From Gorsachius magnificus (Eukaryota; Chordata; Aves; Pelecaniformes; Ardeidae), in NCBI GenBank assembly GCA_034008185.1, contig CM067081.1, positions 7,687,821 to 7,751,820 on the forward strand: a DNA stretch of 64,000 nt. Direction: 5' to 3'. Shown here piece by piece: positions 24,501 to 37,600 of the stretch; position 1 is the stretch's first letter, and the number at the start of each line of letters is the position of its first letter. The notes below the pieces were generated by a model. The model ran no database searches. It saw nothing but the letters and a program-made list of their open reading frames with translations, and had not been told where the DNA came from. The translations under genes and the position numbers were made by a program.

Positions 24501-25644
24501 ATGCAGCCCGGGGGGAAGAGGCACAAACTATTAAAATGATGAGGGGGATATTTGAAAATATTTTAGAGCCTACATTTTGCTACCTGACAGCCTGATTTGA
24601 CTTTGTAATTCTTTAACTGCTTACACCCAGACCATCGATTTGTCTGCAATGTTATTTAAACATATTTCTTTTGACAGTGTGGCAATATTAGAGGTGAATA
24701 AACTAGAGTATCTGCTATAAACCTGGTATCACAGCATGCATACAGATCTTCTCACCTTTTCTGTTTTTTAACTCTGTTATAGCTATCTTAATGCAGATAA
24801 TACTGGCAATTGGAACCCAGGTTTTACTCAAGTTATTCAATTAAGCTGAAATTGCTTGCAATGTAGTGCCATAATTGTAGCAGAGGCATCACTTGAAGAT
24901 GGTAAGTAGGTGAGATACTAATTAAATTCTTCTGAACTTCAGTAAATTAATATTCAAAGGAGGCTGAGCCCATGAGCTGCTCATTGCATTGCCACTAGGG
25001 GTTACGAAGGAAGAAACCTTAACAAAAATAGCAGCCTCCAAATGATTTTTGCTGGACTTGTCTGACTGAAATGTGGGGGTTGTTAGTATTGCTCCACCAT
25101 ACGAGATACAAACATGGTGGGTCACATCCATCTGTGGGTGAACTCTCTGCAGACTTCAGTAAGATCATGTGTGGGTGGATAAGTACAAAATTTTCCCAAA
25201 CACTGCTAAACCCAGGGATGACGGTTGTGTTTATATATAATCTTGAAAAGCTGGATTCTTTTATATCCAGGCTTTTGGGAAAAGTAGGTTTCAGCCTAAT
25301 TTAAGCAGAAATACAGCTCCCTTTGATTTTTAAAGAACTGTAAGCCTCAAACTCTTTTAAATTCCTTTTGAGAATCTCATTTGATAATAAAATGAGAGGT
25401 GTGGGAGAAGATGAAATTCATCTGTTCTTGGAGTCACCCTCCTGTAGCACAGCTCCGATGGTCTAATCTTTGCTACATCGAGATTATTGACCAGGTTATT
25501 AGCACAGTCCTTCCAGGCTCCTGAATACATCAAAGCAAATATTCCACTGCCCTTCTCATTATAGCTATCAGTAATGATCTAAGCAAGACTGGTCTGGAGA
25601 TTCCTCCCTAGGTGCATATTCTTTCCAAGCCTCTTAATTCAATC

Positions 25645-25752
25645 TGAATGATGATGATGATAATTTAGGTTATAGTATTACCCAGGGGCTATGATTGTAG
25701 TGCAGGGTTCCATTGTCCTAAGCACTATACAGACAAGGAAACACTTAAATGT
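25645..25752. repeat. Ancient amniote repeat relic (CR1/L3-type or SINE)
   Basis: After a (GAT)n stretch come TATAGTATTACCCAGGGGCTATGATTG, GTGCAGGGTTCCATTGTCC and TAAGCACTATACAGACAAGG. This closely follows a widespread amniote motif ('tagcgcctaggggccccagt...gcagggccccattgtgctaggcgctgtacaaacac') that is abundant in turtles and crocodilians and found as relics in birds. The family name is uncertain; the resemblance is clear. Confidence 0.65.
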
Positions 25753-28700
25753 TGTGATACCATGGAATTGCCCAGGCTAAAACCAATACAAGTGAAATTA
25801 ATAGGAATCCTTGCATATATTCAAATTTTATCTACTAATTTATCTACTATAATCAAATTATATCTACTTTTTAACTATTGTATAATTCCTTTGTAATTTC
25901 TTTAGCTAGAGATGTTCATATCTTGAGGCTGAATTACAGACAAGTACTATCTTATTACATTTATTGACTTTTTTCCATTAGCACTGTGCTGATACTTTGC
26001 ATCTTGCTGAGTGACACGGACAAATATACACATTTTGAAAAACAAAACAAACAACCCTTGGTGTTAATTGAAAAAGGTTCTGGGAATAGAGTCCCTTTTT
26101 GACTAGAGAGACCTAAATAGTAAGAACCTGCCATGATTGCCCGGTATAGAAATTAACCCCCTACCTAACATACCACCACTTACTTAATGTGTTAATTAAT
26201 TAATGTCCTTGATTTAATTCTGCACGTGTTGAACTCGGTTGATGAGTGTTACTATACTTTCAATTAGATGGGGTTTTCAACATAATTTTCATCCTAATGG
26301 TTAGTATAAATGAGTTTTCTTAATTATGGTAGGGTGAATACTTCATTAAAAAGCTTGAGATCTGGTATAACAGTGTTTGGCACATCTTTATGGGACCCTT
26401 TGTCTGCAGCGATACTCATCTCCACCTCTCCACACAAACCCTTTCTGCTGATGTTTGTTGGCTTACTAGGTATGATACTGAAGACCTATGACAGGTAGAA
26501 GGTCTAATACAAATTCTCCATACTATTATTTATTAGATCATTATAACTATTACTTAGTAATGGGTTTAGTGTTCTGGCACTGTCTTCTGGGAACGCTGGT
26601 GAAGGGCACCATGGTGTACTTTAATTTTGTTCTCTAGCAATGTCTTGGGGGCTGTAGTGGCACTTGAACCTGTGATAAGATCTTTCTTATTAAGAAGAAA
26701 TAAGTTAACTGTTTGTTATATAAACTGAAGAATCATTAGGATAATGCTTTATTAAAATCAAAATGCAGAATTTGTAAAAAGCACTTATACTTTGGAAATG
26801 CTTTCTCTTCCCCCAGAATGGCCTGGTTGCTTGGGAAGGCAGTGAGTTTCCCGGCTTCCCTTTCCCTGTAAGATGCGTGGTCTCCTGAATGACTGCTTTG
26901 GCATCTGTTTGACTGTGGGGAAGGAGGGAAGATTCACTTGCTGAGGGACACGGTGGTAGAGGCTACACAGACAGCTGCATCTTGTGGCCAAGTCTGGGGC
27001 AAGAACAAGCATTTGAGGAAAAACTCAAAAGGTGGAGAAGAAAGGAAACAATATTCTTGATGTTTTTCATGCCATCCTTAACTTAACCCTTTTATGCCTT
27101 GCATCTACCCTGCAGCTCACATTTCACACTCTTTTTGCAAAGATTACACCACAAATAAAGATGGGGAAAGTGCTGGGATCATTGGCCAATGGTTAGCATT
27201 GCTAACATTGCTGTCAGTGTAGGTGCCAGACCATGTTGACCCTGTGTATTCGTGCTGTATTTCATCCAGTCTCATCTATTTTTCTGAACTGTTAAGGTCA
27301 TAGAGTAGTTATCTACTACCCACTTGTCCTTATTGCCTTTGCTTAGCCTTGAACTATTGATGTCAGCAACTTTGGGAGGGTTGCAGGGGTCCAAGACACT
27401 CTCCTCAGAGCTCCCAGGACAAAACCTGGTCCTAGAAGCAAAGAACTGTATATGCTCAGCACAGTCTGTTTTCCAGAGATACAAATAAATTTGCGATTGG
27501 GGTAATTTAACTCTAGATTTTTAAGAGTTGGCAGTATTGTACATTTGCAAAAGAAAAAAAGTAGAAAAAAAATCTTTCTCTCTTACAGGTAATATTACTT
27601 ATATAGAATAAGATGGCTGATGGGTAGTTAGTAAAAATGTGCAGTGTCACAGCTGTTCCATTTAGAGAACGGGATGGCAGCACATGTTTATCTGTCTTTT
27701 AAGAAACACTAGGGATGATCTTGGGAATTACATATCAGAAAATCTGTGCCAGAAACTTTTAATGAGATAAATGTAATGGGATTGGAACAAACAAGAATAG
27801 CTTCTGTAAAGGAAAAACAGGTTTCTCTTAACTTAATGGAATCTCTGATTGTGTCAATAAATTAGTAATAAGCAGAAAAGAGGCTGAAGTAATTTATTTG
27901 TACTTACTAAATAACTTTGACAATGCCTCACCACTCTAAGATGCTAAGGAAAGAAAATATTTATGAAAGTAAAATATTAAGGAAGATTAGAATCTAAATA
28001 ATCAAAACAACTGGGAGAAATGAATGGACTATTTGCGATATGGCAAATGGGAAGCTAAGACAACCTGGACCAGGGAAAGCCTATAAACATATTGAAATCT
28101 GTTCAAGACTGGGCTATAGAAATACAAATACTGTAATTATTTATGAGGGAAATAACTAGACAGGCACAGGGCACTTTGCAGATGGCATGCAATTATTCTG
28201 GATAGTAAAAACAAGACAAAGCTGTAAAGCATTTCAGATGAATTAAACAGATCTGGAAGAATAAGCAGATGATAAAACGTAATTTTGAAAAATATGCATA
28301 TCTACAATGGAAAGGGAAGTATAAATTACTCATACATAATTAACTGAATATTTTAGAGATGGCTTATAGCTTTGTGGACAAATCAATAGTGACTGAATCC
28401 ACAAATGAATGGCAAAAATCAAAAACTGAAGTACTGAAAACATTCTGATGTTGTAAGAATTTCTATAACGTAAAGCTTTTTAGAAATAGGAAAAGAAGAA
28501 AAAGAAATACACAGATTGCAATGGGAAAAGAAAAAAGGTAATTTCTTATGTTTTCTGAACAAAATACTGTATTAGGCCATGATGCTGATTTTTGTCCCCT
28601 TCACTGATTCTTCCCCTTTGGTTATTTTCAATCAAATCTGAAAGAGGCCAGTGGTTAAAAAGAAATTCCTATGACTTGCATAAAAAGAGGTAACCAAATA

Positions 28701-31700
28701 GAGGAAAGCAATAGCATGAACTCATCTGGGTTTAGACACCAGTGAATCAATCCAGGTAAGCATGAGATGTGGCAGGGTGAGAGAGAAAGATAGAAAAATG
28801 TAAAATTTCTGCCACAGCAGAAACTTCTATTGGAGCCAACACTTTATCAGACATCAGAATTTACCAACACAACTCAAAGCTGTGGGAAGGGAGGCCTTGT
28901 TTATTCTGCTGCTCATGGGTCTATTCATTTGAAATCTGGAAATATTTCATGAGCAAACATGAAAAAGCAGGACCTTTCAGACAGGAGATAAAAAAGTCAG
29001 GTAATAAATGAATCATATTCAACATGTGCAAATGGATAGGAAATCATATTTTAGAAAGGTTTTCACTTAAGCTATAGAGTACAATACATGTTGCTGTCCC
29101 ATAGGTCTCTCCCTGATAAAACAGGTCTCTGTTTAATAGAATGTAATAACTTGTCATATATAACCTTTTCAAGGTTGTGCAGATTGGAAACTCGAGAAAT
29201 CTGCTAACTCAGTGGTAATTTCTGGAATCTGTAGAAGGAAAAAAAACAAGCTGCAGTGTTTGAAATTCCTTCTTAAGAGGTGAATTAGGCACACTAAACT
29301 GTGAGATGGGCTTAAAAGGTGCAAGTTGTTTAAAAATAATAAATATTTTCTTTTATTTGTTTTATTTTTCTTTCCTGGACTCAAAGGTCTTACCGTAACT
29401 GAAAATGAGAATATATTACCCTATAAAAAGACAGATGTTCCTATAAGTACATGCCTCCAGTTTACTAGACTCAAAAAAAAAAATGAATATTGGCATCAGT
29501 GAAGGTATGGTCTTGAATGCCTCATAGAAGGGAAACATGATGTATTGGGTTCAGTCCTCTACAATAAACTCCTACAGAAGAACCTCCACTGCTATTTTAC
29601 GGTATGTTTTCATACCAGAGAGATGCGCTCATTGTACATACAATCAAAAAAAAGTGTTATGCGTGTGTATCACTTGAAACTCTACTTGTAAATTTTATGA
29701 TGTATTTTTATTATGCTCTTAAGGAAGGAATTGCAATTGGAACATTCCTGTTACCTTTCTGCATCATTGACTGATAAGATCATATGGGGATTGAGGGAAA
29801 CAAGACATATTTTAACAAAAGCAGCCTGGTTTCCTACTAATTTCATTTAGTAAAAGCTGGTGATAATCATCGTAAGTTCAGTGTAGACTTCAAACCCCTA
29901 AATAAATGGAAGGAGTAATTTTCTGATGTCACCTTAGGGGTCGCACAAGTTAATGCACAATTTCACTTGCTCCAGAGTAACTACTATAGAACAAATAAAA
30001 TTATAAAGTTTTTCCTATTATTTTACTAGCCTAGAAAGCCAACAAAGCACAAAAAGCTGATCCTACAAGATGGTGATATCTGCTTGTGGGTTTTGCTGTA
30101 CACTTTGACACTTTATCTTGTTCTAGAAGCAGTCTGCTGAGATTAATAAACATTTTGTGATCCTTCTGAAATATTTAAGGAGTTGTATCATATTAAAATA
30201 CAGGGAAAATATTGTTTTGTCTTGGGTTTAAGTGACATTACTACAATGAAACTATTTTTTTTCAGTACAAAAAAAAAATTCCACATGTGCATATTTATTG
30301 TCAGAAATGATCGCTTAAAGCTAAGACTCTAACTGCATGCAGTGTTTATGATGAGTACAGATGGTGACGTTTTTAATAGTAAATTTGCCACAGAAACCTG
30401 TTTCAGTCTTACCTTAAAACTTGCTGCCATTTCAAGTCAAAGTAAACAAACAATTTCACCTGAATAAAGGAGAAGAAAAAAATCAGAAATAACATTGTTT
30501 TGTAGTGACATTTTCAATGTAAGTTTTCTTTTCCAAAAGTTAAAACATTTTATTTGAAAGCTGCAAAATAATTTTGGACTTGTCTTTTTAAACTGGCATT
30601 CCAGTTTTTGTTCCATGGAACAAAATATTTAAAAGTAAATGTAGCAAAAGAAATAATGTTCCCCCTTCCAGATAAAAATGCTTCTGTTGGACTGAATGAA
30701 ATATTTCACGTCTACCTGACCTGATTTCTATCTTTGTTTTGTTATTGAATGAATAATCCATTATTTGAACACGTTTACAGGGAATATGTGACAAAATGTA
30801 TGACTTTCTGAGAACACAGGCAGCAAGCCTTTTAGTTTTGAATCTTTATTTTGATTTATGAAAATATAGAATAAAAGTTACTTTCACACCTTACCTACAG
30901 ACAGCTTCTACACTGAGTATTGTGCACTCTAGAGTAGTAACCTTTCCATGTATGCAATGGGCCATCTACAGCTGACTTTGGCAAAACATGCAGTTTTGCC
31001 ACATAAATACAGCATTCTCATTCTGCTCTTGGCAGGATATTTTGGGTTATTTGCCAAATGTTCATGAGACTTTTACCCCCGCAAAAAAGCCCCAGAGAGA
31101 CTCACTTATCTTTCCACTGAGGTTTAAACCTGATTTTGGAAATGTTCAGCTGTTTAATGTTGCACATCTATGAGGCTTTTTAGGGATAAGTCATCATGTG
31201 TCTTTCCACCACCATGGTCTGGAGGATAAGGAGAATATGGTTTGGAAGGGAGAGATGAAAGGTGCCATTTCTGGCTTTCTATACAGTTTCTATACAGTTT
31301 ATATTGTTATGGTTCAATTTTTCAGTCTTTAAGTTTTCCAGCTGAGGTATGTGGTGTGCTGACAACCGGCTCTGAGGTCAGGGTGATACGCGTTGAGCAG
31401 CGGGAAGTCCCTAACAGATACCACGTATGGTGTACTCCACTGTAGCTTGAATCCAAACCTTGGAATTACCAATTCACAGTTCTCTGCTCCTCTGCTATGC
31501 TACAATCTTGGGTTAGAGTCTTTCCCTCTCTTCGCCCACCCAGCCCTCAGCAAATGAGAAAAGACAGAATTCAAATCAGCTCAGTCTTCAGTGAATAATA
31601 TTTGGTTCTACTTACAGTACTATATAAATTAAAACCTCTTATATTTAAATCAAAAGAAATGACAAACTTTTCCTTTTTACATTTATAACATACCTGGTAC

Positions 31701-32084
31701 TTAATTACAGAGGATGTAGAGATTGTACTCTGACAGGTACTTTATCAAATCTCATTCATAAACTATTTGCCTGAGTCACCTTTTATAGACTTTACCTTTC
31801 TAAATAATGTGGTTTTTTTAAAAAAAGAAATCCCCTGTATATGATAATAATTACACATGCCTGATCTGTCATGACATTTTGAATTAACCACAGTAAGGAA
31901 AAAATTGAGCATCAGCCAGGCAAAATATAACTCGTGTCAAGTATGAGCAAGACTTTTTGGAAGGGGGGAAAAAAAGATGGTCAAATAACAAGTGATGAAA
32001 GCCTCAAATGCAAAGTGTTTAGAATTATACTTTGTTGTAACTGTGTGCATGCGTAACTGTTACTGGGCATATCTGTATTTTGGC

Positions 32085-32140
32085 AGAAGCCCTGATTAAA
32101 GTCAATGGGGAGTTCAGCCTCAATGACACGTTACTGTCCG
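32085..32140. repeat. Ancient amniote repeat relic
   Basis: GCCCTGATTAAAGTCAATGGGGAGTTCAGCCTCAATGAC matches the old amniote motif 'gattaaagtcaatgggagttt...gcctcaatgac'. Short and recognised from memory only. Confidence 0.5.
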
Positions 32141-32803
32141 TTACTTGGAATATTGTCAAAATCGCATAAACAATGCGCCTTTTTCATTAGGCATCTGGTG
32201 TAAAATAAAGCTTCAGAGGGCATTCTACTGATGTGTTTTAAATGAAAAGAACATTTATGGCACAAGAGACTGAACTGTACGAGTAGTACGTTTTGTTTAG
32301 CTACCTTTCATTTTTATGGATAAGAGGGGAAAAGGTTTAAAACTGGGCTGTCCTGTTGGAAAAGATTTGGAGGATTCCAGTTAGGGGCCTTTTTTAAGAT
32401 TTGTTTGATATGAACAATTTGCAAAAGGGATGAAACTGCTTGTACTGTTTCAGCTGTGATCTCTTAAGCGTTCTGCTCAAGTAGCATCCTGTGTTATGTA
32501 TACGCCATTGCATATAACTTATCAAGAATTTCTAATGTATCATAATTTTCAACTGAATGCACAATTTGATTTCCATCTTTCAGGCAGAGATCCCTTCATT
32601 TGTTCAAAGCTTTCTATCTTAGTTAACTTCCTTGGGAAGACTGAAAAGCATTTGACAGTCATATTTATATATGTGTGAATGTATATCTGTATGTATTATA
32701 TAATATATGTTTGCAAAGAATCCTAAAAATCTTATTTTTTAAAAAAAAAATTAAGGCCTATATATGTTTCTTAACTTCAGTCTTTTAAAACAGTCTAGAT
32801 TTT

Positions 32804-32847
32804 TCTCCTCATTACAGTGCAGTGTGTTCTCCTCATTACAGTGCAGT
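32804..32847 (+). repeat. 24-bp period tandem duplication
   Basis: TCTCCTCATTACAGTGCAGT occurs at 32804 and exactly again at 32828, so two copies lie at a 24-bp period with the first 20 bases identical. The perfect match suggests a recent duplication. Confidence 0.92.
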
Positions 32848-34254
32848 TTCCTTTAACTAAAAGAGCTAGGCAAGTTTCTTCAGAGAGATAATTGGAAAAC
32901 ATATTTTAACACAGTAACTACTGTAAGGTAAGAAGTAAGGTAATGGATAACACCTACAAGGTGCAGAGGGAGGTAGAAGTCTTTTAAAAAAACTGAACAA
33001 ACAGTAGATAAACTTAAAAGAGACGGGAAATAAATTAATTAAAGTAAGATATGAGGAAGACAAATGAGAACCACAAGGAGAGAAGTTGTGTTGTAACAGA
33101 CAGTTCAGTGTTACCAGTTTTAGTTCTGTCCTTCTTTAGTGTTTCCTTCAAAAACCTTTTTCTAATGTGGTTTTGTTTTCGAGACCTAAATGGGAAAAAG
33201 TGTATCTTTTGGATTAACATCTTAAATGGTGTGAAGCAAAAATGAAGTTAGTTGTACAATTCCAGCTGAAACACATCTTTATAATTCTCTTTTCCTTTCT
33301 TTTGGGGCGTTATTTCATTTAGTGTTCCATGCAGTGCAGTCATGAGGACTACTCACAGGTCATCAGTGAGCTATACTCACGTACGCCTTTGTAGTAACAA
33401 GGCTTCTGGTTTCAGGTAGTACAGGGGGAGACCACATCCTTATTTCCATAAACAATATGATTTGATTATTAAGTATCAAAAAGGTTAATGATCAATCATA
33501 TTTCTGAATGTTGTAATAGGTTAGTTTGCCACTAAGAAGTTTCATAAATTCCAGGTCCTGGTGAAAGACCATATGGTTTGTTTTCTGTATCAGCTGCCAA
33601 AGAAAATTCTTCCTCATCTGTATACCTGCAACCTTCTCGTTCAACTAGTGGAGTCCAAATGGTCTTGCACAGGCATTTATTTGAAATTTATCCTGGTCCT
33701 TGGACTCCTTCACCTAGGACATTATTTTGTGGTAACTCGTTCATCGGTATTAGTTTCTTGGGTATTCTGGGTTAAATTTGTTGAGGGAAGTGAAGTGGGC
33801 AAGAGATACTCTAGATTACAACAGCAAAAGAATGGGAGGAGCAGTCACCAAATGAGAAATATAAGTTCAAGAAATAATAAATAAATATATTGAATAACTA
33901 CATTGATTTGTTTTGCAAAATACTGCCCTAGTGTATTATTGCTAAGGTTTTTCAAAAAAATACATCAGGAATAAGACACTAGTTTGGGATGTTCAGAAGA
34001 ATTTAGCTGCCCTCTTTAAAAGTGAATTAGATTAAACCAGAATGAAAGCACTCTCATAACTGCTAAGTTAGCTAAATCTGGATGCATGAATTTATGGACT
34101 CTTAATGAAACTATAAAGTAGAAAACGCGCTGGAAAACTGGTGGCCATTAAAAGAAACATGTTAATCATAAGACTTGATGCTAAGAATATTTTAAAAATA
34201 CAAAAGTCAGTTGATCTCACAACGTCCTTGTGTTGCAACTAAGTCTACTTATAC

Positions 34255-34380
34255 CCTTCTACTGGTGAAATGGGAAACTGGAACATGCATAGAGATCTTA
34301 AGTGATTGGTTAATGCTCATGGTGAAAACAGCATAAAGAATAGAGTTGCGTAACTTCTTGACCATAGCTTGGCTGTTCAT
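34255..34380. repeat. Ancient MIR/CORE-SINE-like relic
   Basis: TGAAATGGGAAACTGGAACATGCATAGAGATCTTAAGTGATTGGTTAATGCTCATGGTG reads like the MIR-type 'gatggggaaactgaggcacagagaggttaagtgacttgcccaaggtcac' core. AATAGAGTTGCG follows where the family has 'gaatcgaacc'. Strongly diverged. Confidence 0.5.
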
Positions 34381-37300
34381 TACACTTTATATAGTAGGCC
34401 ATGCAAATAGTACACAGATTTGAAATAGCACTATACAAAGGTTATCCTCCAACACAATCATATTAGAATAATGACTACAACCTTCGATTAGGGTAAATCC
34501 ATTCTTCCCCTTTCAGAGCAGAGGGAGAGCCAAGCACACTAAAAAGCTCATTGATTAGATGTCTCTGCGAGACATGCTGCCGGGGGATATACAAACCTCA
34601 GTGAATGATTCCTCTCTGTTGGAACAACTGGTTTTAAATTACAGTATATCTAATAGAGAAGTTTATTATGAAAAGTATATTTGCAATTCTAGTGTCATTG
34701 TATGTTGTAATTTAAGGATTAACCCCAAATTTTTTTCTTAGTGTTGTTTGTTCTGAAAGAACTACTGATGCAGTGTATCCAGATTAAGATCGATTAACAA
34801 TTCTGTGAATTTTGCCCAGCAGCTATAATCATTTGTTGCCTTAGCAACTTGGTAGATTAAATCATAAGCTAAAATCCAGAGGGTTCAATTAAAAATTCTT
34901 GTTGAGATTCAAATTCTTTTTAGGGTGAAATGACCACTGATTCAATATGCACTTGAGAATTGTCAGAGTTGGCTCTTTTTTCTTCAGTGTCATTTATTGC
35001 AAATGAAACATTAATACAATATTCAGGAAATATTTACCTATTGCAAATTACAATTGGTGCTGATACATTAGGAATAACGAAGCTTTGTGATTTTAGTACG
35101 TAGCAAGGCATAGGCTAAACTTTATCTCGCTGAAAGAAGAATCGAATTTATCATATTCACAAAGCTGTTTTTTATATATTTGATACTGACTGAAATTCAT
35201 GCTAGCATTGATCCTACACATAACTTAAGAAGCAGTATTTGTTAATGCACTTTTGATTTATTGTGCTTGGGATTTACTTCTGAAATGTGCTCCTAAAGGC
35301 CTATGATTTGTTGGATGTTGAAACTCTCCACTGTCCAGTTTGTGGCTGCAGAGCAGAGGCAAGGTTCTCTGTTCTGTTCCTCCAGGTCCAGTTTGGATGC
35401 TTTCAGTAATTCCTGGCAAAATATGGGGCCTGTTCACCTCCTTTTGACCATACTGATATTTCTGACAATCATTTTCTTGTGACTGCATTGTCTTTCAGCT
35501 TTTCTAGCTCTTTTTTTACTCTCCTGATGGCCATTTCTTTGTGTAGATGTGCTTTTCCCACAGGGCTGTTGAGGGAAGTCTTGTTATGGTCCATCAGCCT
35601 TTCTCAGAACTGCCTTTGCCTCTCAAAATTATCTCCAGGTATTCTGAAATGGTGCCAAAAAGTATCAACACCAAACCATTAACATGTTGATGCTAACCTT
35701 GCACAACTCTTGCCTTTTGTTCTCCCTCTTGCACAAAAGGAGAAAGAGATTAGTAGATTAGTACTTTCTATCTTCACTTGCCCTAATGAAAAGTTTTCTT
35801 CTCTACTTATCTTCCATTGCTGTGTCCTGGGTCTCACCAAAGGCAGATTATCTGTTCAGACACTAAACATATTCTGCCTCACACAAGGGAATTCAGAACA
35901 TTTTGTGTTTTCTTACTTTAATCCTCCTTAAAGAGTTAGCACCTCTTTTTCCTCAATATACAGCTCTGCCCTTCTTTATAGACAAAGATGAAACAATGAA
36001 GATGAGAGGAAAGGAGGGGCTTCTTTTGAAAGAATTAAATAAACAAAGTTAAATATCTTTCACTCTACTTATTTCTGTTTAGATGTTTCTGTAATATTTC
36101 AAACACCAAGAGAAAAATGGCATCTGCCACTTACAGTGGTAGCAGAGGAAGCCACCCCTTTCATTCTTCGTTTAAGTTCTTCCACTACATTTTTGGGTTT
36201 GGTGCATTTCCTACACGTTAGCAAATCTACAGACAAGATACCAAACAGCTATTCCGAAATGATATTTCAGTTGTGCTGATTACTAGTGGATTTCATAGAT
36301 AAAAATTATAGTAATCAGAGAAAGGAAAGTTGATTTAAGATTTAATACATTGTATGGATAAACCACCATCACTTGGTAGCTGAACATAAAGACAAATCTG
36401 AACTCCTTTGGGCCCTCTGTCAGCAAGAAATCTTTGCAGCTATATTTTATTCTAAAAATTATCCCTTGAAACCTGTTTAATTCTAGCAGTTATAACAAAT
36501 TATGTTAAATTACACAGTAGGCCTAAAGCACAATCCTAGAAGCCTAAAAATTCTGAATCTAGTTTAGGACATAAAAGTGTAGCTCTGGGAGAAAAAAGTA
36601 TAGAATAAAGTATAGGAATTAAAGTGTAGTAAGATAAAAAAGAAGCCTGTGACTAGAAGATAGCTCTTTCACATGCTCTAAGAAGTTCTCTCTTTTTTTA
36701 TTAGTGTGCTAAAACCTTTGTGTATGATTTGGCTGGATGAGAGGAACTTTCTGATCATTAAAAGCTAATTAATGAAATTTAGTGAGAATGAAAGTTCTGC
36801 TACCCCTTTTTCTGGAAAGTACTTCCTGGCTTTCCAGTGCCACTTTCATAATCAACATGTACTTGCAATTTAAGAAACTAATTATTTTTGTTTTATTTAA
36901 TCTTTATGATGGGTTTTGCAATTCCAGCACAGAAATCCTGTGCAGCAGTGCCCGCAATAACTGTGCTGAAATGTACATTGCTAAACTTTGCTGCTGGTGA
37001 TGGTGAGAAATCTGTTCTGTTGCTGTGTTATTTACAGAGCTGTTCTGCAGTTCTACACCATTCTCAGATGACTTTCTTTCATTTTAAACTCTTCATTCTG
37101 GAATCACAAGTGCAAAACTCTCCTAGCTTCGCCTGCGCTCTACATTCCCTTCTTAATTTCGATTACTAATTTAAAATGAATCAACTGGGAGTAAGCCAGA
37201 GGAAAACTTATATGATGAATGAATGAATGGGTCTCTTTCTTGGTTTCCTTATCCTAAAATAAAAAAGACTAAAGGGAAAAGGTGGAGGAGTTTTACAAAT

Positions 37301-37454
37301 AACATTGTATATATTCTTCAAAATTTAAACAAATTACTATGCAATTATGCATTATGTCTTTTAGATGTGATGAATAGTACAGACCCTTACCTCTCTTTGA
37401 TTACATTGACCCATAAAGCACTTTTAATCTGCATACTTTGAAAGGCTCTGCAGA

Positions 37455-37600
37455 GGTCCGTATTACCATTGTCTTCTGATTTGGTGAAACAAAGTCATGG
37501 AGTGGGGAAAAGAATGGCCCAGAGTTGCACAATTTCATGGCTGAGCCAGCAGCTCAGACCAGTTTCTTGAGTCCCTTTCCATGCCCTAGCAAATCTGTCT
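37455..37600. repeat. Ancient MIR/CORE-SINE-like relic
   Basis: TTTGGTGAAACAAAGTCATGGAGTGGGG, CCAGAGTTGCACAATTTCATGG, CTGAGCCAGCAGCTCAGACC, then TTTCTTGAGTCCCTTTCCATGCCCTAGC. The order parallels 'ggaaactgaggcac...gtcacacagc...ggcagagccaggaatagaacccaggtctcctgagtcccagtccatgccctaac' in old amniote SINEs. This is the best preserved of the MIR-like relics here. Confidence 0.6.

Noticed and set aside
28735..28770. CAG|GTAAGC donor-like site at 28755
   Set aside because: No acceptor or coding frame could be paired with it; the upstream ATG frame hits a stop within nine codons.
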